Source of the DNA: Vanilla planifolia
Taxonomy: Eukaryota > Streptophyta > Magnoliopsida > Asparagales > Orchidaceae
Length of the DNA stretch: 64,000 nt
NCBI GenBank assembly: GCA_023846275.1
Contig: CM043875.1
Span: forward strand, 26,421,470-26,485,469
Reading direction: 5' to 3'
The translations under genes were made by a program, and so were the position numbers. Position 1 is the first letter of the stretch, and each line of letters opens with the position of its first letter. The notes beneath the pieces are model-generated. The model worked only from the letters and a program-made list of their open reading frames with translations. It searched no databases and was not told the origin of the DNA. Below are positions 25,189 to 38,664 of the stretch, one piece after another.

Positions 25189-28100
25189 ATGTCGACGCCG
25201 GCATCGAAAGAGGTCATCTTGAAGGAGGGAGAAGAGCCGGCGTCAGCGGAGCCGAGTGACTCCGAGAACGAGCTGAACCGCAAGATGAGCAGCGCCTCGG
25301 TATGCTCCACTGACGGTGGCGAGGACGACGACGACGACGGAGAAGAAGAAGACGATGAGAAGAATGCGCATGTGGTGCTCGGCCCGCAGCTGGCTCTAAA
25401 GGAACAGCTTGAGATGGATAAGGTTGTTTGTCAGATAACCTTTGGCTCTGTTTTATGTATTCCTTTGTGGAGGAGATAAACTTGAATCTGTTTTTTTGGT
25501 TATAATTTAGCTTTTCTTCTTCTTCTTAATTGATTGGGTGAAAACTTTTTATGATTAGGATGATGAGAGCCTGAGGAAATGGAAGGAGCAACTCCTAGCC
25601 GGTGTTGATCTTTCTGAAGTTGGAGGTTCTCTTTGTTGATTTATTTAATTTGGTCAATTTTGTTAAATGTTTTCTAGCAGGCTTAAAAGCGTATGATTAC
25701 TATAATGAGGAGTGGTATAACTTCTGTGCAATATTATGATGTTTCTTGATGAATGAATGTTTGGACATTTTAAAATTGTACACCTTAGGTTTGTTTTCAT
25801 CAACTTCAGTTTGACGGTAGTTTGAAAAAAACAGAACTAAATCAATCAGTTAATACAAATCCTCTGAAGCTATGCCAAACCATTAAAATTCCAAACCAAT
25901 CAAAACTGCCTGCTTTTTTTTAAAATTTTAGATATTTTTACCCTCTCCTATTAGAAACTTTACATACAAAATCGTGAACTAAATTGCAGTTTGAAAAATG
26001 ATTCGAGTTGTCTAGACAATAAGTTTATTGTTATTTTTCAGTGGTTCCAATCTAGTCCTGCATATTTAAAACCATGTGATGGAGAAAGAACGGAATTCTA
26101 ATACCAAATCATGATGACTGGGGCACAAAAATAGAGGAAGTTAAGAAGATAGAGATAGAAGGATGTCACAAAGCACTTCTAAATGGTTTGATCATTAAGC
26201 ATCATTGAATGCAAACCACTAAGCTATGCAATAATTTTTTTTCACGATTAATCATCAATCCTTTGTTGATTCATGAAAGTCTCTTAAGTAGATGATTACA
26301 AGAGTCTTGAAAGAAAAGGAAATAACTTCATGGTTTATGCTAATATCAAAATCTGAGGTAAAATTTTCCTCAAGATAGAATATAATTAGGAAATAACACC
26401 AAGTGGGGATTCCTTTGTTAGAACACCATAGATGCTTCCAAGTGGTGGCGTCAATATTATGAGGTTTCTTCCATGCATAAGTAAGGTTTCCAAATCTCCT
26501 CTTGCTTTCATAAATTAAGAAAGTCCTTATTATCATGGTGCAAACATGGAGAAAACCAATGGAATCCTCAATTCAAGCCATGAAATTCATGATGGAGCAA
26601 GACCAAGTCGTGATGAACTAAAATAAACTCATGGAGAACCAAATAAGTTGTGAACCATGCCAAGTATCCTCTAAACTAGTCTGCCAAATGGTCCACCTTG
26701 ATGTACATCACCATGACTTTGTTGATGTTTGTTAAATTTTAACATTAATGTTTAACCTTGTGATAAATATACATTTTCAAGAGGGAACCTTTTATCATTT
26801 TAAATAACTCCCTTTTTGGCCCTGCAATTTTTTTTTTTTGAAGTTGTAAGCTAGCACAGCAAGGTTTGACATTGTATTTTAATGATTTGTTCTTTTTCTT
26901 CAGATCTATTTCAAAGAAAGATGCTTGGTCTAATGTTATGTTTTTAATTTTGAACTCTTGTTGGTTTGGAAATATGTAGATTTTATCTCAGTAAGTTCTG
27001 TCATAATTTCTAAAAGCAATGGCAATATTTTTTTTACTTTTCTTTTCCTAAATTTGAGAAGAGAGTACAAAAACAAAAAGGATGCCAAATATGGCCTTTT
27101 TTTTTTGTAAAGTTACTTGTTGTAGTGTAGTTTATCATTGTCTAAAATAAAACCATAGGCACTACCTTAGAGTTCTAAAGGGACAACCAATAACCAAAAA
27201 ATTAAAATTATAAAAGAATAGGCAAGGAGCCAAGTTGGGCCAATTATATGCATTTCCAATAACTTCTCCCCTTGCATGAGTGTTTCACTCACTTTTAGTC
27301 TTCACTTCCTCTCTATTCATGGCTTGCTTGACCACATGGTAGCATTATGGGAATTGATGGCTTTAACTCTTAACTTACCAAGAAACATGAGAAACAAATC
27401 ACATGAATCACTTAATCTCAATTTGATCACTTGTTTTGATACCACTTGTAGAGGACTTGATCATTGGGAGTTCTATACAATTTTGTATGATGCATTCACC
27501 CAAAAGCTAAACTCAATGCTAAAAACTATCACTAATGTCATTAAGATCCCAATTCATTTTTGAATATCAAATATTTTACAATTTGCATATTCATTGATGT
27601 ATTACCTTCTATTTAAGGCCGGCATTCAAAGCAAAACAAATGTTCTTTTAGAGTCAGACATTAGAACATATGTTGCAAGTTCCTAGATAAACTTCTCGTG
27701 TGGAGGATTTCAAGTTCATAAGGGATAAAGATTGGAGAAGTGAAATGTCCTATAAGCACTATCTATTTCTTCTTTAATCACACTCATCTATTGAACATTA
27801 TGTTACTTTCCATTTTTCATTTTCCTTTTTCTTCCTGTAATGCAAAGATAAAAGCTGCTCTAAATCATCTCACAATCTGTTTGAGAAAGTAGAAATGCGA
27901 TACAGCAAAGCAGACATGACATTGCAGGTGCTTTCATTGGAATCTACCATCACTTTGTTCCAAAGAAAGCCAAGCTAGTTCAAAATTTATATCTCGTAAT
28001 TTTTTTAGCAATCAAATAAATTTGTTGAAAATTCATTGCAATAAATATCCACATCTTTGACCGTACTGTGGTTGAGCTCAGATGAGTTGGAGCATTTAGT

Positions 28101-28846
28101 GAATCACTTGTCTCAGTAAAGTCCATGGAGTGAAGGTCCATTCTTTGAGATATCTTGGTTGATAGTTATGTTAAAGGTTGTATTTTGTGTGAAAAAAGCT
28201 ACATTGATGACGAAGTTATTGATGCCATTCTTAACTGAACTTGTTTAGAAAATCCGGATCCGGAAGTAAAGATTAACAGTCTCTCAATCATCACTCCTGA
28301 TCGACCTGACCTGGTTCTACCAATTCCCTTTGTCCCCAATGCTAAAGGTTATGCTTTCTCTCTCAAGGATGGCAGCCGTTACCGCCTCAAGTTCGCCTTC
28401 ACTGTCTCCAACAATATTGTATCTGGGCTGCGATATACGAACACTGTGTGGAAGGCTGGAGTGAGAGGTGAGTAAAAAAGAAAAGGAGATGATGGTTTAC
28501 CTCTCACTGAGTTAACGGCTCACTTTTTCAAATTTGGCTTTGCTGCTTTCTTGATCTTGTGCAGTTGAGAACACAAAGGTGATGCTGGGGACATTTAGCC
28601 CCCAGAAAGAGCCCTACACCTATGAGTTGGAAGAGGAGACCACCCCTTCTGGAATATTTGCAAGGGGATCTTATTCTGCCAGAACAAAGGTTAGAAAACA
28701 GAGTTTGATGTTCTTGGTCTTCCCATTTTCGTCTTCTGCAATCCAGCAATCTGATTTCTTTGTCAATGTTTCAGTTTGTGGATGATGATGGAAAAAGTCA
28801 TTTGGAAATGAGCTACTACTTTGAGATCAGAAAGGATTGGGCTTAG
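25189..28846 (+). CDS. RHOGDI: Rho GDP-dissociation inhibitor (RhoGDI)
   Basis: Cytosolic regulator that binds prenylated GDP-bound ROP/RAC GTPases, extracts them from membranes and confines active ROP to polar domains (root hairs, pollen tubes). Coding exons are 25189-25422, 25559-25625, 28249-28467, 28565-28689 and 28775-28846, all GT-AG and in phase, giving 238 residues, close to Arabidopsis RhoGDI1. Residues 1-60 form a variable, Ser/Glu-rich plant arm with an acidic run (residues 45-57, DDDDDGEEEDDE). Residues 79-98 (RKWKEQLLAGVDL) form the regulatory helix region. Residues 105-238 form the immunoglobulin-like prenyl-binding domain with PDRPDLVLPIPFV, LKDGSRYRLKF, SNNIVSGLRYTNTVWKAGV, GTFSPQKEPYTYE, E-E-TPSGIFARGSYSA-TKF and the closing YYFEIRKDWA. 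The second intron is 2.6 kb. Intact; the paralogue within the plant family cannot be fixed. Confidence 0.96.
27240..27740 (-). mobile_element. Antisense LTR-retrotransposon remnant in RhoGDI intron 2
   Basis: Read on the minus strand, TGGTATCAAAAC at 27444-27433 matches a slightly mutated tRNA-iMet primer-binding site. It lies two bases after a TACA end, so the sequence from 27,448 rightwards would be the end of a 5' LTR read toward lower coordinates, and 27,240-27,432 the start of the leader. The far end of the LTR was not found and no pol sequence is visible. The element is opposite in orientation to its host gene. Confidence 0.4.
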
Positions 28847-31800
28847 GCTTCTTGAGAAAGCCTGGAGATCAAACAATGATGGGGATTTGATGCACCTCGC
28901 TACAATCCATCCTTGAAGTGTCTGTTCCCAGATTTCTATTCTTTTATCCAATATGCTTAGTTGATTTGACTGCTGTGTGTTGTTGTCTTTACTGTGTAAA
29001 GATTCTTCATTTCTTTTCTTCCAGAAAAAGGGTTATCATGTACTCAAGCAAGCTCATGTGATGAAGAGATTGTTTTCTTTTCTTTGAACACCATCTTTTT
29101 AACTCTGCTGGAAACTTTACTCTCAATCTGTTGTTTTTCAAGTTGAAGTTTCTCTTCATCTGAAAAGAAGATAAAGATTGCTGCAAAATGGATTGTAGAA
29201 TGGGCTGTAACAACCAACAATGAAATTATAGCCTGTTGAAAAGATTGCTCATTCTTCAATCTTCCAATTTTCAAGTTCTGATCTTCAAACAGGTGATGAC
29301 TAGTATTGTCTACAGTCCTTGATTCAAGGTTGGACTAAATTTTTCTCAATTCAATCTTGATATGATGTAGCTCAGATTGATGAAGTTTGATGTGAGCTGA
29401 ATTTGGCTTATTCGTTGTCAATTAAATGTGTTTGTATTTCAGGAATTGCAAACAAATGTATACACAAATATATATGCAAGCAAACATTCTCAGCGTGTTA
29501 TTTCATGAAATCAACTTCTTGTATAGTTGCTATGGCAAACATATAAACTTTTGCACAAAAACATGATTATTTTGAGTGAATTTTTGGTTAGTTTGATATG
29601 ATTCTTACTTGTCATATAATTCACTTGTTTTATTTCAATCTGTGTATACATATAATCAATTTGACTCATAAATAGATAACTATGTGTATACATATACTCA
29701 TAAATGTTAAGGGCCAAACAACATTGAAGAATGAGTAGGTTTTCATGATAAGCATGCTTATTTAGTTGTGAAGGTCTTTAGACAAAAAGTTGACAAAAAT
29801 TTTGAGTTCTTTTGGTCAATTGTGAAGATAACTTCCATTTATATGACTTTAGATGAAACTCTAAATAGATTTAGATTTTAGTGGATCATAGTGGGTAACT
29901 TTGTCATAGGTTCATTGACTTGAAGTGAGGATTACATTTCTACATGATAATTTAGTGGATGATATTTATATAATTCAAACAAAAAGAGTTGAAATAAAAG
30001 AAAAATAGCATTTGGGTTGCAAATTGAAAATAAACTTATGTAGATTATGGTAAGCACCATAATAGTGGTGGAAGTAGTTTAATTTGTTTATGGCAAGTGA
30101 AGTGTATAAAAGAATCTTTATAGATCCTTATATATAGGTAAGTTCTCTGAAAGAACTAATTAGTTTTTTTAATATAATGGGAACAAGTGTAAGACTAGGA
30201 CCTCTTATATTAATTATATTTGTTGCAATATTTTAGATTTGCACTTGAAATATAATGGAACAATATAATTTTGATTTAATTTTGTTCTAGAATGATAAAT
30301 TATTTAAAATACCAAAATAAAATAAAAAAAGTTAAAAATAAATATAACAATGTAGAGCTGATGAGGAGTTTGCATAGAAATTTGTTCGACAAAATTTGAA
30401 GGTCGTTTGGCATGGCCCTATAAGGAATGTCAATTCATGTATAATTTTAAATAAAAAAGAGAATAATTAAACTCACAAAAATATATACATACATACATAT
30501 GAATGTATATATATTTATATATATGTGTGTATTTGTATGTATATATAAAAAAACAATGTATAAAAAATAAAAAATAAAGTTCACGAGTTCATGTTTGCAA
30601 ACGAAAAGAGATTTGTTGGCAAGGATATTTGAAATGGAGAAAACCTTTAATTGGATAAAGGTAAGCATTTCCTTATGTTTTTCTTTTCATTTTGAGGTCT
30701 AATGAGATTCGATGGTTGCATGCTTGAAATAGGAGTTTGATGAGAGAATAGAACTCAAAACATTAACTATAAGAGCTATTGGGAGCAAAATAAGCTATGT
30801 AAACTATGTAGAAAAAGAAATTGGTATATATACAAATTTGTAGTTCCATGTGGTTGTTTGATAGTCTGATTAGTGATCGAACAATCCAACAAAAGTAGGA
30901 ACTAAGACCATCTATGTTGAATTCTATTGGGATGGTTTGATTGTCATTCGATAACAATCGAATGATCCATCAAAAGGTGAACAAATGGATCGATAAATAT
31001 TGGAACAAGTTTGGAATATTTGCTAAACACATATTAGATTGTCCAACAAATTCCTAATAATGATTAAACGATTCAATGAAGAGCCACAAAAGGTTTTATG
31101 GGGAACTAGAGAGTAATGAATGAAGGAAAACATTTAAGCTTTTGGAATTCGATATCCATTAGCTAATCATTGAACCATCTGAAGGAAACAAACATATGAT
31201 CCGATAAGAATTTGGAAGCAATTGAAATGTGTGTTGGATACACATTATATTATCTGATAGAAAGGATTGGATAATTCAATGGCTAGATGGATGGTGTAAT
31301 TAGGGAAATAGATTTTGTTCATGGGACTAGTGAGGCTCAAGTAATGCAATTAATATAATAGAGCTAATGCAATTGACATATAATAAAATTATAATGTATA
31401 CTCTGTGTGTTATTGTAAGAAAAGAAAAAGAAAAAGAACAAAACTGTTATTAACTTTTTTGGTATTAAGATATGCACCTTGGCACTTTGTATGTGCATAT
31501 GCTTGTTGTAGTGTTTTATGTCAACATAAGTGTAGTATATATGCATGAGATACTATTATGTTATAATGTTTCATATAAAATACATTCGTTACATTGATAT
31601 AGATGAGCATAATTTGATGGATGTTGATAGCATGCAAACTATTAATACTTACATGATAGACATGTATGTTGTGTGAAGCATGATATATGCAATTGACATG
31701 GAACATGAAAGTAAAGGCAAAAGTGAATATGGCAAGATGAGATACCACTTGTTAGTGGATTAAAAAAAGGAAATATTGTAGGATAAGAGAGTGCTATTTT

Positions 31801-33911
31801 AATAATAAAGGAATCCATGTAAATATTGTCTAATGGTGGAGTGGCTTATTTATGTTAAGTGCAATAACAAAAGTTGCCAAAATGTGCCAAAAAAACAAAA
31901 AGAGAAATCCAAAGCACGTTACGCATCTGATTATTGTTTATACCTCATCACTTATAGATGTCTATGTTTAATCATTACATTGCATGCGATATGACCTTAA
32001 TGATGCATTGTTTTGTATGTTATGATTGTGATATTATGTCTACTATAATGGGACTTGTAATTTTGTGTTTGAGTTAGACATTAGGAGCCATAGGGTTAAT
32101 TCGAGCTACAAGGAAAGATCATATCTATAGCAAAAGATTTGCTTACACAGTCTTTTATTTAGACATATCTAATGTTATAAATATGTTGTACCAGATGTAA
32201 GTTTGTTATATTAATTTACATATTACACTTCTAGAACTTTTACATTGGATGTCTTAAATTGGTAGCACTTTTAATGTTGTAGCATCTTTTCTTATTATTG
32301 AAACATGTGTACTTACGAGAAAAATAAATGTATATGTTTGTTTAAAATTGTATAGTTAGTATGCAAGCATTAGCTTGGATTTATAAACAAAAGAAATCCA
32401 GTGTTGGACGTCAAAACAAAGTTCTTGTATGATAGGCAAGCTAGGAAGTGTTTGCACTCCTTTGGGAGGTCATATTTTACTTGAAGCTTTATCCCACTTT
32501 TGATGCAATGAAAAAGAAAATTTAAAAAATATATTTCTTAGTAATTAAAAAATTTATGTATGATATGATTTGTATTAGAACAAACATAAAATATGAAAAT
32601 ATATCTAATCCAATGAAGATTCTTTGAGAAATAATAAATTGGATATTTGGTACATAAGATAGATGACATAGACTTGTTTATACTTTGGAGGTTTAAGATT
32701 GATTTTTGAAGTTTATATAGATGCTAACACAGTAGAAGACCATAATTGTCAGACTCCATCATATTTAACAATAATAAAATTTGATAATATAATTAAAAAT
32801 ATCAAATTATTGATAAATAAAGCAAGCAACAAAAATCTCGATGACACACTAAAATTAGGCACAAGTGATGAAAAATATCGTAAATCCTAATACTGTGTTT
32901 GTTATGCACAAATCTCCAAGCTCTTTTATAAAAATAAAAACTAAAACAATATTCTTATTTAATCTCTATCATATAAATAAAATACAAGGTATTCACATAT
33001 AAAATATCTAACAAAATTCTTAAAAAATATTTTCTCTCTGATAAGGTCATATATTATAACTTTTATGAATCCTTAGTTTTGTAAATATCTATATCCTATT
33101 TTATAATATAAGTAGATAATAAACACATTATGTTCAAAAGACAAATTACAAGTTATAAACATATAAGATAGTATGAAAGCATAAAATATTATAGATAAAT
33201 AACAATGGAGCAATATATAATACATGACATAAAAAAAGTAGATAAATGCACTAAATCCACATATATGCTCATCTTTATCATGTCTATATAGGCATATAAT
33301 TATCTATAATACTAATATAGTATAGTACTCATATATCTTCTCTTTCATTCTTACTTTGTATTTCTTTTCATCTTTCTCATTTCTTTATTAAGATTATAAT
33401 TTTATCATATTGTCATTATTCTTATTTTATGGGATTTCATATCATAACATATCTTTGCAATGTCAGTCTTATCTAAATACTTTCATTAATAGTTGGCTAA
33501 GCCACCAAAGTTATCTAACTTGTCACCATCGACTTATATTAAGTATTAACAAAAATAGGTCTTTATGTTCCATTGCTTAGCATTAAAGTGCTCATAATAG
33601 TAAAAATGAGATTACATGTCATATCTATCATAAAATTATCATTTAACATCACCTATAAAAAGTACTAATGATAGTAGGCTTTGAGTCTATCATAGTCTTA
33701 ATCTAAGTACCAATGACAATAAATGAGATCCTATCTTAGCATTTTATTTTTTTCATGATATTATAAATCAATAGACTTATTTATTCTCTTCTAAGTTTTT
33801 CTTTTCTTTTCATTCATTCTCTTTTTCATTTTCTTTAATACTCATACAAATATACATACATACATATGCATATACATACACACATATATTTATAAACACA
33901 TACATACAAAT

Positions 33912-33913
<2 letters not shown>
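28847..33913. other. Intergenic AT-rich sequence, LTR-like debris
   Basis: The first 200 bases are the likely RhoGDI 3'UTR. Beyond that, 30,700-31,300 contains many variants of GATCGAACAATCCAAC-type words, and 32,400-32,510 has a G/C-richer block (AGTGTTTGCACTCCTTTGG). Both look like LTR pieces, but no ends could be paired. Tracts rich in TATACATA occur at 30,475-30,560. No gene recognised; the short ORFs here are AT-rich and have no family features. Confidence 0.4.

Positions 33914-33975
<62 letters not shown>
33914..33975 (+). repeat. (AC)n microsatellite with (AT)n tail
   Basis: About 25 uninterrupted AC units (33,914-33,964) followed by a short AT run. It is likely length-polymorphic. 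Confidence 0.98.
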
Positions 33976-33976
<1 letters not shown>

Positions 33977-34789
33977 ATAGTATATTATCTCATTAATTAG
34001 AACATATAAAAATTAATATATACTATACAATATGCTCACATTACATCACATCACATTCTATAATAATATCTCATGATAATTAATAATTAACTTACCTAAA
34101 TCATATTTATTAGTTGACTTTCTTTACTTGCATGCATAACATCCATCATAATTTATCAATACATGCTCATATTTTTAATCACAAAGCTTTCAAAATTCTC
34201 AAACTTTACTGTACTGTTTGTTTTCTTTCATCATTTATCAAAACAACATATTTTTTTTGCAAAAAACACTTGCAAATATGGTTGCAAAGTGTCTCTAAAA
34301 TCTTTCTAAAATTCAACTTAAATTATTATTCATTTCTATCTAAAGTATTATTTATTCTTCTTATTATGCAATATGTTGTGCTTAATGTATGATACATCTA
34401 TTTCATTAACACAACCAAACAAATAATTCCCAATCATATGTACCTCTCAAATATGACATTCAATAGTAAACTAATTTATGGCATATTTTGTACTTGAGAA
34501 TATTCTCATATGTTTTGTTGTATTTATTTATTTTGATACATAGCATAATTATCCTATGAATTAATGGTATTCTATTAGTGTGTGGTTTTATATATCATTG
34601 AGACTTTTTTATTATCTAGTTTATATGCAAATGAATATGTATGCATGAAATCATGTCTCTAAAATAAAATTTGGTTATATATATTGAAAAAGGAGAAATA
34701 TATTACATTGGGTTTATATGACATATAAATAAATTTATAACTTATGGAATAAAATTATAATAATAAAATTGAGTTTTTTTAGAAACATT

Positions 34790-35130
34790 ATTCTCAGCTC
34801 ATATGAGCACTATTGGATAGCTATTAGTATTTTATATAAGGTGTCTAAGTATTAGTTTTGAGATCATATTTAGATGAAATATTATTGCATAGCCACTAGT
34901 ATTCTATGAAGGGTAGCTAAGGTATAAGTGTGAAGGTCATACCTAACCATATATTGACATCATAATTATAATATATGCTCATTAGATAGTTACTAATACT
35001 TTGTATAATATGACTAAATGTAGATTTGGATGTCATACCTTTTTAGATGATTTGGATAGTCTATAATATTTTATGTAGGGTGGCTAGTTATAAATTGGGG
35101 GCCATACCTTTATGGATGGATGATCATTTA
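34790..35130 (+). repeat. Four divergent ~75-95-bp tandem units
   Basis: Units begin near 34,813, 34,893, 34,986 and 35,052. Each carries a GATAG-(C/T)-A-CTA-TATTTTATG-AGG block followed by GGCTA, then TAAGT-TGG and a closing GTCATACCT phrase. Divergence between units is high, so the array is old. It is probably from an LTR or leader of a retroelement. Confidence 0.6.
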
Positions 35131-35989
35131 TTTATGCTTATGAGAAGTGATCATTTGTGTTGACCTAATGTGTTGTAAGATTTGATGATTACAAAACTAT
35201 GTCTTTTATCTACTACTAATTTGTGAAAGATGTTGAAGCACAAATTGAAGAATATAAAAGTTGGAGCAATCCACAAGTGAAGATAAGTTGAGGATTGATG
35301 GTGACATTGCTCAAGTGTAAGGCTCAACTTTTAAATCATAGAGTCAAAAGGACTCAACTCTTATTGGAGTGACAACCCATCTAGAACTCATCTTATAGTA
35401 CATAACTTGGTTAGATTGTTAAATATTTTACTCATTATTTTATGGCACATAAGATCATAGATATTTCATCTTATGCATACATTTAAATAACCATACATGC
35501 TCATGAGATAAAACATAGAAAAATTAATAAGTAACATTCATATATTGAGGTTTAATTAGTTAAATTAACCTTAAGGTTAACCTAGAATATGTCTCCTTTG
35601 AAACACACTCGAGATATGGCTTTGTTTGAAATTTATATTGTGATCAAACTAAATGATGTCTTTCATAATATTATTATGATCTACTTTCTAGTTATGTATC
35701 TTATGATAAGTTTAGTTATTATTGCATACTATATATTTATGATGACTTTATTGTACTATTATGCCTTTATTTTGACTTAGGTAGATCAAATTTTTCTGTA
35801 CCCCAACTGATGTCCCATGCATTCCCTATTGTGCTCTGCATGTGCCACTAAATTTTTTTAGCTGCAGATTGCTTGATAATTCAATGAACCTATAATTGAT
35901 CCTTTGATCATTAGCTTTAGGGAATAACTATATTTCCTAAAATTAATTTAAAATCAACATATTAACAATTGAGAATAAAAGAAGAAGAT

Positions 35990-38362
35990 ATATTTGAATA
36001 GCTTTTACAACAATCTATGGGTTGTATGAGTTCTTTGTGTTTCCATTTGGATTAAAAAAATACTCTTGTAGTATTCATGAATCAAATGAACATGGTTTTT
36101 AAGAAAATTTAGACTAGATTATGCTTATACTTGTAGATGATATTTTGATTTACTTAAAGACTTTAGAGATTCATATTGGTCATTTGCATATAATATTGCA
36201 AGTTTTAAGAGAATATCATATATATGCTAAATTCTAAAATATGAGTTTTAGTTATCCAAGGTAGCGTTCTAAAGACATGTGGTTACTATTAGGGGGATAA
36301 TTATAGATCCTTAGAAGATTTCTACATTTGTTAATTGGCTAAAACTTACATCAATTTCTTGAAATAAGAAGTTTTTTGGGTAAGCCTAAATGTTATAGAA
36401 ATTTGTGAAAGCATTTTAACAAATAGCTTCTCAATTGACTAAATTGAATTGGAAGACAATTGAATTTAATTAGGATTCAAATTTCTTTATAAAATCAAGG
36501 TTGTGTTTTAATACAATTTAAAAAAATTATTGCATATGCATCTAAATAGTTAAAATCTCATGAAAAGATATATTTTGTTTTTGACTTAAAATTAATAGTA
36601 ATAGTTTTGTTTTAAAAATCTACAGATATTACTTATAGAAACAAAGTTAGAAATCTATAATAATCATAAAAGTTTGAAATATATTTTTAATTTGAAGGAA
36701 TTAAATTAAAAATAATGGAGATAGTTAGAATTTATTAAGAATTATGACTTCAAAATAATATATAATCTTAGAAAAGCTAATGTTGTAACATATTCTTTGA
36801 GAAAAAAGTAAGTATCAATATGATACTGACTTTATTGGAATAGAAAAAGATTGTGTATAAGATGAATACATTGTAATTAGAACTATTTAAAGTAATTTAG
36901 CATTGTTATATCAATTATCAATAAGGATATATTGGCTAGAATATATTAAAAAATATCAAACAAAAGATTTTAAATTATAAAAATTAATTCAAAAAGTTAA
37001 AAAAAGGTTGGGATTGTGATTTTAAACTAGATTAGAAAAGAGAGAAGATTTTAAAACTTGTCATGTATACTGGTACTTCAACAACTTCAAATATTATTAT
37101 TAAAAAACACAATTCTAAATATTCTATTCATCCTAGAAAAAATGTATTCAAAGATACTAGGGTTCAAACTAAAAAGATATCTCACATTAGATTAAAAAAT
37201 ATTTGATTTGTCAATAGGTAAAATGAGAGTAGTAAAAAGTTATTACAATCTTTACCTAATCTAGAGTACGAGTGAAAGAAAATTGCTATAAACTTTGTTA
37301 TGAGATTACCCAGATCACTAATAAGATATGATTCTATATGAGTAATAGTAGATGGATTAACAAAGACAACTATTTTTGGCTTGAAAAATAACATATTTAA
37401 TCAAATGGTCAACAAAAGTCTAAATGAATCAAATTGTTAAGTTGCATGGTGTGTTAAAAAAGAAATTATTTTAGATAGAAATCTAAAATTTGTTTCACAT
37501 TATTGGAAGAGTGTTCATCAAGTATTTGGTACAAATTTGAGATTTAGTATAGTTTTCTTTATTCTATGGTCAAGTTGGTAGAAAAATAGAAAAAATGATT
37601 AAATCTTAAAAGATTTATGAAGACTATATATACTAGATTTTGGTAGATATTAAGAAAGTCACATATCATTAATTGAACTTGCATATGATAATAATTATTA
37701 GGTTAGCATTTAAATAGGTCACCATATAAATATCTATATAAAAGAAAGTACCAATTACCTTTATATTAGAATGAATATAAAGAATGAGTTACAATGGGTT
37801 CTAAGTTTGTTAATGTAGCTATAAGAAACATAAGAATTATTTGGGATAGATTAGGAACAACTCAGTATAGATAGAGAAAATACTTTGATACCAAATATAA
37901 ACCGATAAAATTTCAAGAATGAGTATATATATTTATTAAAGTAAGTCCAATCAAAGGTGTAAAAAGATTTGGTAATCAATAAAATTGAAACCTAAGTTCA
38001 TTAGTCCATTTTAGATTCTAAAAAAAGTTGGACAAATGGATGGCCTTACTATCGCAATTATCAAGAGTTCATTATGTATTTCATGTTTCATCTTTTAGAG
38101 AAAATATTTTAGATCCTCCATATATTATTAGTTATGATACTTTAAGATATTAAGAAATAATTAGATTTAACTTATTCAAAAATGATAATGCAAATCCAAG
38201 ACATGAAAGAAAAAGTATTAAGGAATAAAATAATCATACTGTTTAAAATTACTTTGGAAGATCAAATTGAAACAAAAACAATGAGAAGTTGAAATAGACA
38301 TTATGGAGAAATACAAAAAAAAATTTGTAAATTTTGAGAAAATTTATATAAGGTGAGGCGAT
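35990..38362 (+). pseudogene. Decayed Ty3/gypsy pol (RT-RNase H-integrase), Del/Tekay-like
   Basis: Many stops and frame changes, but the domain order is clear. RT shows FPFGLKNT near 36,040 and the catalytic LVDDILIY near 36,130. RNase H shows NHKSLKYIF near 36,660 and the downstream KANVV block near 36,775. Integrase runs from about 37,080 to 37,700, with SHYWKSVHQVFGTNLRFS near 37,497. The C-terminal part has LKVSPIKGVKRFG near 37,935 and VFHVSSFRENILDPP near 38,075. No gag is visible upstream. The end is marked by a purine-rich GGTGAGGCGA and then TTACAACATC, the kind of junction expected between polypurine tract and 3' LTR. Separate from, and older than, the chromoviruses to the right. 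Confidence 0.8.
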
Positions 38363-38664
38363 TACAACATCTTGAATTTTGCTTTGTGTAAGATGTTATA
38401 AATCTTAAAATTAAGTTAATGTGATTATAAATATAAGTACTTTAATGAAATAAAATTAATTTTTTAAGATGTTATTTTTATTGAAATATTAATTACTTTA
38501 ATATTATCTTAAGATGTGTACTATGTTGTGAAATAATTGTTCATTTTCTTGAATGTATAATATGTTATTCTTATCTTCACTATATGCTAGCTTAAACTAA
38601 TGGATTGTTCTCAATCATATGCATCCTTCAAGTCAAGTTAATGTATGGTACATTGTCCTTAAGT
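38363..38664 (+). mobile_element. Possible 3' LTR start of the Del-like fragment
   Basis: Sequence following the purine-rich junction starts TTACAACATCTTGAATTT. It resembles the first bases of Del/Tekay LTRs with the initial TG altered, and is truncated by or merges into the next element at 38,665. No 5' LTR partner was found, so the assignment rests on position. Confidence 0.35.

Noticed and set aside
29007..29274. Overlapping minus-strand ORFs after RhoGDI
   Set aside because: No family motifs; they lie in the likely 3' flank of RhoGDI and overlap each other in different frames.
30447..30668. Hydrophobic minus-strand ORF
   Set aside because: Product of TATACATA/TATG-rich low-complexity sequence.
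33914..33975. Regular repeat considered as a CRISPR-like array
   Set aside because: Simple dinucleotide repeat with no spacers, in a eukaryotic genome.
35990..38362. Endogenous pararetrovirus considered for the decayed RT region
   Set aside because: RNase H is followed by integrase and the end has a purine tract and LTR-like start, so it is an LTR retrotransposon; no movement or coat protein trace seen.
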